Below, piece after piece: positions 24,855 to 32,783 of a stretch of 64,000 nt of DNA. The notes beneath the pieces were generated by a model. That model had not been told where the DNA came from and did not search any database. It worked only from the letters and a program-made list of their open reading frames with translations. Each line of letters begins with the position of its first letter. Position 1 is the first letter of the stretch. Made by a program: the position numbers and the translations under genes. Origin of the DNA: Ketogulonicigenium vulgare WSH-001 (GTDB taxonomy: Bacteria > Pseudomonadota > Alphaproteobacteria > Rhodobacterales > Rhodobacteraceae); the NCBI RefSeq assembly GCF_000223375.1, contig NC_017386.1, positions 196,001 through 260,000 of the forward strand, in the 5' to 3' direction.

Positions 24855-25867
24855 TGCGTCAGACCTTTATTCTGGGGTCCGCCCGCTGCGGCTCAACACT
24901 GGTGTCGCGGATGCTGGCGCTGCATCCGCAGGTCCTCAGCCTGTCCGAGGTTTTTGCCACCGCTGGCCCGGCCGCTTTCCCGCACGGCCAGATCAGCGGC
25001 GCGCGGTTCTGGCGCGGGCTATCCACGCCGACGCGCGTTGGCAGCATGGTCGGCAATCCGCGCGTGGCACCGCAGGAATTCCTGTACCAAGGCGGCGCCT
25101 ATGATCCCTATAACTGCCCGCCGCTGCTGCAAATCACATTGCCGCAGCTGACGGATGATCCCGATGCGCTGTTTCAGCGCCTTGGCCGCGATGTGCCGCG
25201 CTATTCGCGTGCCGATATTGGCACGCATTACACGCGGCTGTTTGGCGATCTGGCGCGCGGCTTTGATCGCACGGCTTGGGTTGAACGCTCTGGCGGGTCG
25301 TTGCTGGCGGCGGGCACCTTGCGCGCGATGTTCCCGCAGGTCCGCTTTGTGCTGCTGGCGCGCGATGGCGTCGATACGGTGCTGTCGATGGCGGATTATC
25401 CGGCGACGCGCTTGGCGGTTTTCATGTGGCGGTGGCTGCAGCATCTTGGCCTCGATCTGATGCATCCCAGCGGTCATTACGGACGCGGACGGATTTGGCC
25501 GCTGGTGCAGGCGATGGGTGGGGCTTTCCCGTTGCAGCGCATTTTGGATACGCCGCCAGATCCGGTTGATGTCGCGGCGTTCTGGTCGCAAATGATGGTG
25601 CGCGGCACAAGCGCCGTGCAAGATCTGCCGCAGGACCGGGTCATGGTCCTGAGATATGAGGCGCTGCTGGATGCGCCGGACGGCCCGCTTGCGCAGCTTG
25701 GCACGTTCATCGCAGGCGGTGCGCCCGCAGGCTGGCGCGCAGAGGCCGCGCATCTGATACGGCGCGGCGGATCAAAGCGGGACGCGCTGGCGCCCGAGAC
25801 CCTTGCAAAAATCAAAGCCGCCTGCGCGGATGGCGAGGCGGCTTTGGCAAATTTCAGGCAAAGTTGA
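24854..25867 (+). CDS. Sulfotransferase-family protein
   Basis: 337 residues from the ATG that overlaps the tetR stop; a GTG three bases earlier is possible. The PAPS-binding loop is FILGSARCGSTLVSRML (residues 5-21), and the second PAPS region looks like VRFVLLARDGVDTVLSMADY. The late segment VMVLRYEALLDAP is common in sulfotransferases. It would transfer sulfate from PAPS to a hydroxyl group. Being coupled to the regulator of the synthase operon, it may modify the product of that pathway. Its stop codon lies inside the parS-like palindrome shared with the convergent repB. Confidence 0.82.
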   Translation: MRQTFILGSARCGSTLVSRMLALHPQVLSLSEVFATAGPAAFPHGQISGARFWRGLSTPTRVGSMVGNPRVAPQEFLYQGGAYDPYNCPPLLQITLPQLTDDPDALFQRLGRDVPRYSRADIGTHYTRLFGDLARGFDRTAWVERSGGSLLAAGTLRAMFPQVRFVLLARDGVDTVLSMADYPATRLAVFMWRWLQHLGLDLMHPSGHYGRGRIWPLVQAMGGAFPLQRILDTPPDPVDVAAFWSQMMVRGTSAVQDLPQDRVMVLRYEALLDAPDGPLAQLGTFIAGGAPAGWRAEAAHLIRRGGSKRDALAPETLAKIKAACADGEAALANFRQS

Positions 25868-25881
25868 CAGCTGTCAACTTT
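25860..25881. other. parS: parS centromere palindrome at the 3' end of repB
   Basis: A perfect 22-bp palindrome with the core GTTGACAGCTGTCAAC. The core fits, at every fixed position, the consensus GTTNNCNGCNGNNAAC known for parS sites of RepABC plasmids. It covers the stop codons of both repB and the convergent sulfotransferase. A bidirectional terminator is an alternative, but the absence of a loop and of T-runs on both sides, plus the consensus match beside repB, favours a centromere. Confidence 0.78.
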
Positions 25882-26827
25882 TCATCGCGGCCTGCCATTT
25901 CTTGTGCAGCAGGGGCAATTCATCCGCGAGCCATTCGGCGAAATCGCCCTGCGGCATGGTCAGGACAAGGCTGCGACCGGGGCGGGTCAGCGTGGCGAGT
26001 TTGCGGCCCTCGGCACTGATGATCGGCGGTTCTTCAGCGTTCTTTTTCTCTTTCTGCGGCACCAGATTCAGGGCACGGCTGGTCAGATAGGACAGCACGG
26101 CCTCGAACCGTTCTTCGGAGACATCGGTTTGGCAGAACAGCAGCGGTTCCTCCTCGGGCATGCCCGCGGCGATGGCCTTTTCATAGAGGTCCGCCACATA
26201 GAGCCAGCGGTCGCGGCCGATGCTTGTGGCGGGGCCGATGACGCGGATCACTTCGTTCGGAATGCGCTCGGCCACTGAAAGCATCCGCGAAATCAGCGTC
26301 TTATCAATAGACAGCGCATCGCAGATCAGCTTGCGGGAAAAGCCGGCCTGTTGCATCTGCAGCGCGAAATTCGCCTTTTCGATAAAGGACAACTCGCGCC
26401 GCGCGGTGTTTTCCTGACCCTGGGCCATGATCAAACCGCTGTCGTCCAGCTCGCGCACCAGCGCCTTGACCGGCAGGCCAAGATCGCGCATCGCCAGCAC
26501 GCGGCGGCGGCCGTAGACGATCTGATAGCGGCCGGGACGGTCGGGATGCGGGCGCACCAGAATGGGCACCTGTTGGCCGTATTCGCGCAAGGATTCCAGC
26601 AGCGCGGCGTCATCGGCATTGCTGAAGCCCAGCCGATCCTGAAAGCCGCCCGCGTCAATTTCGAATGGGTCGATGTCCAGCATGGCGCGGGATTTCAGAT
26701 CGGCGATGGATCGCGAGACCGCACCAATCGCACCCGCGCTGGAACGGGGGCGGGCGATCTCGGGGGCCGCGGCGGGGGGTTCTGCCTTGGGGGTCATCAG
26801 ACCTTCGAGGATGTTTTTACGTGCCAT
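25874..26827 (-). CDS. repB: RepABC-type partition protein RepB (ParB family)
   Basis: 317 residues from the ATG at 26827. The opening MARKNILEGLM is the hallmark of RepB proteins of repABC plasmids. The ParB core follows (ALLESLREYGQQVPILVRPH, then YQIVYGRRRVLAMRDL and GQENTARRELSFIEKANFAL), with a helix-turn-helix around LICDALSIDKTLISRMLSVA. The start overlaps the repA stop (TGATG), with AAGGAG upstream. It should bind parS at its own 3' end. In repABC operons repC comes next on the same strand; here a sulfotransferase gene occupies the space in the opposite direction, so repC is missing. Confidence 0.92.
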   Translation of the reverse strand: MARKNILEGLMTPKAEPPAAAPEIARPRSSAGAIGAVSRSIADLKSRAMLDIDPFEIDAGGFQDRLGFSNADDAALLESLREYGQQVPILVRPHPDRPGRYQIVYGRRRVLAMRDLGLPVKALVRELDDSGLIMAQGQENTARRELSFIEKANFALQMQQAGFSRKLICDALSIDKTLISRMLSVAERIPNEVIRVIGPATSIGRDRWLYVADLYEKAIAAGMPEEEPLLFCQTDVSEERFEAVLSYLTSRALNLVPQKEKKNAEEPPIISAEGRKLATLTRPGRSLVLTMPQGDFAEWLADELPLLHKKWQAAMKS

Positions 26828-28044
26828 CAGCGCGGCTCCTTGCGGCCCCATGCGGCCTGAATAAGGTCTTCGATCTCGCCATTGACGGCGTTCAGACTTT
26901 CCATCGCGCGTTCATAGGTGGCGCGGGTGAATTCGCTTTTCTCGACCTCGTATAGGGTCTGTTTCGTCAGGCCCGCGTCTGAAATTGCGGTGGATTTCAA
27001 CGCGGTATGGTTCAAAACGTGATCGCCAAACAGGCTGCGCATAAAGCCGACCATCTGGTTTTGTGGCCCGTCGCCGGGCTCGTATCGCGTCACCAGATAG
27101 CGTAGCCAGTCGTAATTCATATTGCCGCCCGCATCCGCGACCACGCCCAAAAGGTTGGATGTCATCAGCAGGAATTGGCACATGCTCATCAGATCAAGCA
27201 TTTGCGGATGAACCGTGACCAGCACGGCCGTTGCGCTGGACAGCGCGGCCATGGTTAGAAAGCCAAGCTGCGGCGGGCAGTCGATGATGACCAGATCGTA
27301 ATCGGCCTCGACGGTGGCAATCGCCTCGGCAATGCGAGTGAAGAACAGGTTCTCGGTGTTGTTTTCCGACAGGGCGCGGGGGGTGTCGTGTTCGAACTCC
27401 ATCAGTTCGAGGTTGCCCGGCACGATGTCGAGATTGGTGAAATAGCTGGGCCGGATCAGCGCGCGCAGCGGCACGGGATTATCATAGCGGATGGCGTCAT
27501 ATAATGTGCCGCCGTCTTGCAGATCGAATTCGGGCTGAAAGCCGTGCAGCGCAGAGAAAGACGCCTGCGGGTCAAGGTCGATGCCAAGGACGCGATAGCC
27601 GTCCAGCGCGCATTTCTGCGCCAGATGCGCGGCGGTCGTGGTCTTGCCCGAGCCGCCTTTGAAATTGATGACGGTGATGACCTGCAAATGGTCGCGGCTG
27701 CCATCCGCATGGCTGCGCCGGCCGGGCAAGTAAGAGCCGGGCGTCTTGGCCCCAGCCTCGAGGAATTCGCGCAAGGCCATGATATCGGCCGAGGAATACA
27801 TGCGGCGGCCATTCGCCGTCGTCTCGGGCTGCGGGCCGCGACCGTCCAGCGACAGGCGGCGCAAGTAAGCATCCTTGACGCCCAAAAGCTGCGCCACTTC
27901 GCCCGATGAAAAGCTGCGCAGGTGTTTTGACGCGTTGGGGGGAAAAAGCTGGGCGCGATGTTCCATCAGGCGCTGCGACAGCAAGGCGGCATGGGCGCCG
28001 ACAAGCTGGTCAATGCGCGCACGCATAGGGGTTTGATCTGTCAC
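26827..28044 (-). CDS. repA: RepABC-type partition ATPase RepA (ParA family)
   Basis: 405 residues. The N-terminal region (about 35-95) carries the RepA-type DNA-binding part (KHLRSFSSGEVAQLLGVKDA, then NGRRMYSSADIMALREFLE). The ATPase core has Walker A in NFKGGSGKTTTAAHLA, then LGIDLDPQASFS and LVIIDCPPQLGFLTMAA. The start is a GTG at 28044 with GAGG eight bases upstream. It is longer at the front than chromosomal ParA and matches RepA of repABC plasmids, which also represses its own operon. An inverted repeat just upstream is a candidate operator. Only repB follows; there is no repC. Confidence 0.92.
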   Translation of the reverse strand: MTDQTPMRARIDQLVGAHAALLSQRLMEHRAQLFPPNASKHLRSFSSGEVAQLLGVKDAYLRRLSLDGRGPQPETTANGRRMYSSADIMALREFLEAGAKTPGSYLPGRRSHADGSRDHLQVITVINFKGGSGKTTTAAHLAQKCALDGYRVLGIDLDPQASFSALHGFQPEFDLQDGGTLYDAIRYDNPVPLRALIRPSYFTNLDIVPGNLELMEFEHDTPRALSENNTENLFFTRIAEAIATVEADYDLVIIDCPPQLGFLTMAALSSATAVLVTVHPQMLDLMSMCQFLLMTSNLLGVVADAGGNMNYDWLRYLVTRYEPGDGPQNQMVGFMRSLFGDHVLNHTALKSTAISDAGLTKQTLYEVEKSEFTRATYERAMESLNAVNGEIEDLIQAAWGRKEPR

Positions 28045-28058
28045 GACTGCTGCCTCGT

Positions 28059-28101
28059 TACTTACGCCTTTTGGCGATCATTGCTTATTTTAGCGTAAGT
28101 A
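28059..28101. promoter_or_regulatory. Inverted repeat upstream of repA, candidate RepA operator
   Basis: TACTTACGC (28059-28067) and GCGTAAGTA (28093-28101) are perfect 9-bp inverted repeats 25 bp apart, beginning 15 bp upstream of the repA GTG. The spacer is AT-rich and could hold the promoter. RepA proteins bind operators at this position; that this is the site is inference. Confidence 0.5.
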
Positions 28102-28132
28102 TTGAGGAAGCCTGCCGTTCAGGCAAGCAAAA

Positions 28133-29176
28133 TCACGACCAATAGGCGGCGATACTGGCATTTGCGGGCAGTTTGCCATGCGGGGCGCGTAGGTTTTCGC
28201 GCAGCTGTTGCGCGATGGATTTTTCGCCGCCAAAGAAGATTTCGGCCTCTGGGTTCGTATCTAAGGCGGCCTTTGCAGCACGCGCAAAGGCTGTGGCAAG
28301 CGCGGGGCCGTTGCCGCGGATCAGCCATGTCAGCGCGACACCTGCGGGCGCGGCGATGGGCTGGATTTCGGCTTTGTACGCAACCTCGATCATCGCCTGA
28401 CCGGTGGCATGGGCGGGCGCGGCTTCGAGCATACGGGCGATGGCGGGCAGGGCGGTTTCATCGCCGCCAAGGATCAGATGCGCGTTGTCAGATAGCCCGC
28501 CGCCGCCCGGCCCAGTGATGCCGATCCTTGTGCCGGCGCGCGCGGTTTTCGCCCATAGGCAGGTCGGGCCGTTGCCATGCAGATAGATATCGACGTCGAT
28601 CCAGCCCGCAGCATCGTCAATCGCGCGCATCGTATAGACCGGCATATGCAGATGATCGCCGCCCGGCCAGATCGTGCGGCCATTCGCGCCAAGGCTGGGC
28701 CAGCGCGGATCTGCGGCGACTTTGGGTTGCAGCAGGCGGATATGCAGACCGCCTTGGGTCAGATAGGCGATATCTTTGGCGGCAAGGCGGATACGTTGAA
28801 AACGCGGGGTTATGCGCTGGCTGTCCATTACGGTGGCAAAGCGAAAGGTGGGCGGCAATGCGCCCGCCTGCGGCACATTTTGCAGCCAGCGCAGATCAGC
28901 GGCCAGCCCTTCGCGCACGTTATCCAGCATATAGGCCAGCATATCGCGCAGGTTCTGCGCGCTGGCGGGGGAGGGGGCCTCGATCCGGACGCGGGCGGTG
29001 CCATCCGACCATTGCAGATGCAGGCCGCCTGCATGCACATCGCTGCGGATCTGGCGGTCGGGCAGCACCTGAACGGCACAGAATTCGGACAGCGCGCCGG
29101 CAAAGCTTTGCAGCTCGCGCCAGGTGACGGGGCCAAGGCGGCCCAAAGCGGTGATCATAGGTGCGTTCATCATCAT
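28133..29176 (-). CDS. Siderophore-interacting protein (ferric-siderophore reductase family)
   Basis: 347 residues. The FAD-binding core typical of ViuB/YqjH proteins is visible: RITPRFQRIRLAAKDIAYL, then DHLHMPVYTMRAIDD and CLWAKTARAGTRIGITGPGG, followed by the NAD(P)-binding half (LILGGDETALPAIARML) and FFGGEKSIAQQLR. The first 100 residues resemble the extra N-terminal domain (DUF2218-like) of longer members. It would reduce Fe(III) in the imported siderophore in the cytoplasm and release iron. It is the last gene of the uptake operon and begins directly after the ATPase stop. Confidence 0.88.
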   Translation of the reverse strand: MMMNAPMITALGRLGPVTWRELQSFAGALSEFCAVQVLPDRQIRSDVHAGGLHLQWSDGTARVRIEAPSPASAQNLRDMLAYMLDNVREGLAADLRWLQNVPQAGALPPTFRFATVMDSQRITPRFQRIRLAAKDIAYLTQGGLHIRLLQPKVAADPRWPSLGANGRTIWPGGDHLHMPVYTMRAIDDAAGWIDVDIYLHGNGPTCLWAKTARAGTRIGITGPGGGGLSDNAHLILGGDETALPAIARMLEAAPAHATGQAMIEVAYKAEIQPIAAPAGVALTWLIRGNGPALATAFARAAKAALDTNPEAEIFFGGEKSIAQQLRENLRAPHGKLPANASIAAYWS

Positions 29177-29944
29177 TCAGACCGGCAGGGCAAAGGCCGT
29201 GCCGCTTTGCTGGCTGACCTGCATCGGCAGGCCGTAAATAGCATGCAGCGCGTCCGGCGTCATCAGATCGGCGGTGGGCGCATCCAGCACCAGCTTGCCG
29301 CCCGCCAGGGCTATGACATGATCGCAATAGCGCGCGACCATATTCACATCGTGCAGGACGATAATAACGGACATGCCGGTCTCGCGGCTCATGCGTTGCA
29401 AAAGGCCAAGGACCTCGACCTGATGCGCGATATCGAGGGCCGAGATCGGCTCGTCCAGCAGCAGGGTCTCGGCCCCTTGCGCCAGCATCATGGCAATCCA
29501 TGCGCGCTGACGCTCGCCGCCCGACATCGTGTCGATCAGCTGGCCGCGCAGATGCGTCAGGCCGCAGCGGGTGATGGCATCCGCGACCGCCGCGTGATCT
29601 TCGGGGCGGAACCGCCCCAGCGCGCCGCGCCACGGATAGCGGCCAAGGGCGACCAGTTCCTCGAGTTGCATCCCGTCGGCGGGGGGCGTGACCTGCGGCA
29701 GATAGGCCAGCTCGCGCGCAAGCTGGCGGGGCGGGATACTGGCCAGCGGGCGGTCGCGATAGGTGATCGTGCCGCCGCTGGGGGTCGTCTGTCCGGCGAT
29801 CAGCTTCAGCAGCGTCGATTTGCTCGAGCCGTTCCGGCCGATCAGCGCGGTGACGCGGGCGGGCTGGATTGCGACATTCAGCCCGTCGATCAGGCGGCGG
29901 TTTGGCACATCATAAGTCAGGTTCTGAACGGAAAACAGGCGCAT
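29177..29944 (-). CDS. fhuC: Iron-siderophore ABC transporter ATP-binding protein (FhuC-like)
   Basis: 255 residues from the ATG at 29944. It has the signature MSGGERQRAWIAMMLAQ, Walker B in TLLLDEPISALD, the switch histidine in IIVLHDVNMVARYCDH, and the FhuC/FecE-like arrangement. The Walker A motif reads GRNGSSKST: the usual last glycine before the lysine is serine. The reading is clear in the DNA (29833-29859), so it is a real substitution in this sequence. It powers the fused permease upstream; only two bases separate the genes. Confidence 0.9.
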   Translation of the reverse strand: MRLFSVQNLTYDVPNRRLIDGLNVAIQPARVTALIGRNGSSKSTLLKLIAGQTTPSGGTITYRDRPLASIPPRQLARELAYLPQVTPPADGMQLEELVALGRYPWRGALGRFRPEDHAAVADAITRCGLTHLRGQLIDTMSGGERQRAWIAMMLAQGAETLLLDEPISALDIAHQVEVLGLLQRMSRETGMSVIIVLHDVNMVARYCDHVIALAGGKLVLDAPTADLMTPDALHAIYGLPMQVSQQSGTAFALPV

Positions 29945-29946
29945 GA

Positions 29947-31911
29947 TCAGGCCTTTCGCAGCAGGAGGATGAACAGCCACGGCGCGCCGATCAGCGTCGC
30001 GAACAGGCCCAGCGGCAGGTCATAGGGATAGGTGACGGTGCGCGCACCAAAGGCGGCAATGGCCATCAGCAGCGCGCCCAGCAGCCAACTACCGATCACA
30101 AACGGCAGTGGTCGCACAAGGCCAAGGCTGCGCGCCAGATGCGGCGCCATCAGCCCGACAAAGCTGACCGGCCCGACCCAGATCGTCGCGGCGCCGGTGG
30201 CAAGACCCGCCGCTGCAATAAGGCCAAGGCGCAGGGGCAACAGCGGCAGGCCGAGGGCGCGCGAGACCTCGGCCCCCAGCGGCAGGATATCCAACCAGCG
30301 CTGCGCGGCGATCAGCAGCGCCAGCAGCAGGGCAGCGAGCATCGCCAGCGCGGTGGCCCCCACCGGCGTCACGTGCGTGGCGCTGCCCGCGAGCCAGCCC
30401 AGGATCGCCCAGGCCCGCCTGTCGTCCGAGGCCATGATCGCCGCCAGCACCGCCGAGGCAAAGGCTCCGATCGCAAGGCCCGCCAGCAGCAGCCGCGCCG
30501 GGGCCATATCGGCGCGTAGCGCAAAGGCGGTCAGCGCCGCCAGCGTCAGCGCCGCGCCCAGCGTGGTGCCGATGGCCAGATGCAGGGGCGTCGGCCCCGC
30601 GATCAGGAAGACCGCTGCCGCATAGCCCAGCGATGCGCCGCCGGTGACGCCCAGCACTTCGGGGGCGGCCATCGGGTTCGCGGTCATCCGCTGCAAGATC
30701 GCGCCCGCGCCCGCCAAAAGCGCGCCTGCGCTGGCGGCGGCCAGCAGGGTTGTGGCGCGGATCGGCAGGAAGTTGGGCCATAGGGCGATGGGCGGGATGC
30801 CCCAGCCATCTTGGCTTTGACCCAGCATCAACCCGCATAGGCCAAGGATGGCGGACAGGATTGCCAGCGCGATCAGCAGTTTACGCGGATTGGCGGCGCG
30901 GGGGGCGCTCGCGCGTGCATCCTCGGCCTGCTGGGGGACGCTGGCGCGCATCCGGGGCAGCAGCCACAGCAGCAGCGGCCCGCCAATGAGGCCGGTCAGC
31001 GCGCCGGTCGGCAAGCTGGGCAGGCCGAGCGCCGCCGCATTCAGCAGCAGCGCATCCGCCAGCGCCAACAGCACCGCGCCTGCAACCGGGGCCAGCATGA
31101 GGCGTTGGCGCAGGGTGCGCGCGCCAAGGGCGCGGGCGGCAGCGGGGGCGGCAAGGCCGATGAACCCGACAAGGCCGACCTCGGCCGCGACAATGGCCGC
31201 CAGCATCACGGCCAGCAGCATCGTGCCAAAGCGCAAGGGCGTCTGCCCAAGGCCGAGGGATTTGGCCTGCGCCTCGCCCAGTGACAGCAGCATCAGCGGG
31301 CGCGCCAGCAGCAGGGCAGCGGCAAGGGCGGGCAGGAAAATCGCCAGCAGGCGGGCAGAGACCCACCAGTCGTTTTGCGTCAGCGCGCCGCCGTTCCAGA
31401 TCACCAGCGTCAGCAGATAATGCCCTTGGGCCAGCGTGATAGCGGTCCCGATGGCGGCGGCGAGCATCCCGACCAGCATTCCGGCGATGGTGATGGTCAC
31501 CGGCGCAAAGCCGCGCCGCGCGCCCAGCATCATGACCAGCGCGGTGGTGACGCCCGCACCCGCCAGCGCGATGGGCAGACTACCCCCCGCCAAAAGGCCG
31601 GGGGCAAAGACGCTGGCCGCGATGATCGCCAGTTGCGCACCGGCGGATGTGCCCAAGGTGGTCGGATCGGCCAGCGGGTTGCGCAGCACCGCCTGCATCA
31701 GCCCGCCCGCAAGGCCCAGCATCGCACCGATCAGCAGTGCGACCGCCATGCGGGGCATCAGGCCAAAGGCCAGCAGGATCTGGTCAATATTCATATCGCC
31801 TGCGCGCCATGGCAGCATCGGCCACTGCGGCAGGGGCAGGGCGGCGGCAAAGACAGCGGCCCACAGCGCCAGCACCAGCGCAACGGCGGCATAAAGCGGA
31901 CGCAGGCTCAT
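29947..31911 (-). CDS. fhuB: Iron-siderophore ABC permease, two FecCD domains fused (FhuB-like)
   Basis: 654 residues, about twice a normal FecCD permease. Each half has some ten membrane segments and the same landmarks: GGLMQAVLRNPLADPTTLGTS in the first (shown here shortened from residue 70) and GAILQRMTANPMAAPEVLGVT in the second, plus paired VGFIGLAAP and VGPVSFVGLMAPH segments. A fused permease is characteristic of FhuB, the ferric hydroxamate transporter. I start at the ATG at 31911, which overlaps the FhuD stop (ATGA). It works with FhuD outside and FhuC inside. Confidence 0.92.
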   Translation of the reverse strand: MSLRPLYAAVALVLALWAAVFAAALPLPQWPMLPWRAGDMNIDQILLAFGLMPRMAVALLIGAMLGLAGGLMQAVLRNPLADPTTLGTSAGAQLAIIAASVFAPGLLAGGSLPIALAGAGVTTALVMMLGARRGFAPVTITIAGMLVGMLAAAIGTAITLAQGHYLLTLVIWNGGALTQNDWWVSARLLAIFLPALAAALLLARPLMLLSLGEAQAKSLGLGQTPLRFGTMLLAVMLAAIVAAEVGLVGFIGLAAPAAARALGARTLRQRLMLAPVAGAVLLALADALLLNAAALGLPSLPTGALTGLIGGPLLLWLLPRMRASVPQQAEDARASAPRAANPRKLLIALAILSAILGLCGLMLGQSQDGWGIPPIALWPNFLPIRATTLLAAASAGALLAGAGAILQRMTANPMAAPEVLGVTGGASLGYAAAVFLIAGPTPLHLAIGTTLGAALTLAALTAFALRADMAPARLLLAGLAIGAFASAVLAAIMASDDRRAWAILGWLAGSATHVTPVGATALAMLAALLLALLIAAQRWLDILPLGAEVSRALGLPLLPLRLGLIAAAGLATGAATIWVGPVSFVGLMAPHLARSLGLVRPLPFVIGSWLLGALLMAIAAFGARTVTYPYDLPLGLFATLIGAPWLFILLLRKA

Positions 31912-32783
31912 AGCTGCGCCTCGAGTGCGGCGGTCAGGCGATCGGCAAAGAACAGGCCCGATGGCAGCCCGCCAAAGCCGTTCATATCCGGCAGATGGCT
32001 GACACGGCCGGCTTGCACCGCGGGCAGCGCGTTCCACAGCGCGGAGGCACCAAGGCCGCGCGTCACCTGCGGCGGGATATCCCCGACGGTGATGATCCGC
32101 GCCTGTGTAAACCGCGCAAGGCTGGCGATGGGCACTGGCGCGGCAAAGGAAAACTGCGTGCCCTCGGCCCAGGCGTTCCTGAGGCCCAGACGCGTTAGGA
32201 TGCCGCCGAACAGGCTGTCATCGCCGAACACCCGCACATGACGGGAATCGCCGATCTCGACCAGCAGGCAAGGCGTGCCGTGATTTGCGCTGAGGCGTTG
32301 TGCAAGGCTGTCTAGCGTTTCATTCGCCTGCGCGAGCGCCACTGTGCCGTCGATGCCGATGCGCGCCGCCAGCGATGTGACCAGCGCCAGCAGGCGGGGC
32401 AGGGGGGGATCGCCTGCGGTGAACAGCGTTTGCGCATAGACCGGCGCGATGCGCGACAGTTGCGGCTCGATAAAGGTGTAATAGTTCGAGGACAGGATCA
32501 GATCGGGATCGGCCAGCGTCACTGCCTCGAGGTTCGGCGCGCCGCGCAGGCCAAGATCGATGGTCGATGCAGGGGGCGGCGCAGGTGTGCTGGTGCGAAA
32601 GGCCAGCAATTCGGCCATCGCGACGGGGGCATGGCCGAGCATGATCGCGGTTTCCGCCATCGCCCAGTCAATCGCCGCCACCCGCAGGGGCGACCCCGCG
32701 CGCGCGGGTCGCAGATGGCATGTCGCCATGGCCGAAGCCATGGCGAGCAGGAAGGCACGTCGACGCACTCGGCATTCTACCAT
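31908..32783 (-). CDS. fhuD: Iron-siderophore periplasmic binding protein (FhuD-like)
   Basis: 291 residues. The start RVRRRAFLLAMASAMATC resembles a Tat signal, as in E. coli FhuD, with cleavage near ARAG. The family pattern follows: RVAAIDWAMAETAIMLGHAP, then DLGLRGAPNLEAVTLADPDLI, shown in part, and RIAPVYAQTLF. It accepts the ferric siderophore from the outer-membrane receptor and passes it to the fused permease. Its start overlaps the end of the receptor gene by seven bases and its stop overlaps the permease start. Hydroxamate specificity is inferred from the FhuD/FhuB architecture. Confidence 0.9.
   Translation of the reverse strand: MVECRVRRRAFLLAMASAMATCHLRPARAGSPLRVAAIDWAMAETAIMLGHAPVAMAELLAFRTSTPAPPPASTIDLGLRGAPNLEAVTLADPDLILSSNYYTFIEPQLSRIAPVYAQTLFTAGDPPLPRLLALVTSLAARIGIDGTVALAQANETLDSLAQRLSANHGTPCLLVEIGDSRHVRVFGDDSLFGGILTRLGLRNAWAEGTQFSFAAPVPIASLARFTQARIITVGDIPPQVTRGLGASALWNALPAVQAGRVSHLPDMNGFGGLPSGLFFADRLTAALEAQL

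Noticed and set aside
25860..25881. Interpretation of the 22-bp palindrome as a simple bidirectional terminator
   Set aside because: A continuous palindrome leaves no loop, T-runs are short, and the core fits the RepABC parS consensus at every fixed position next to repB.
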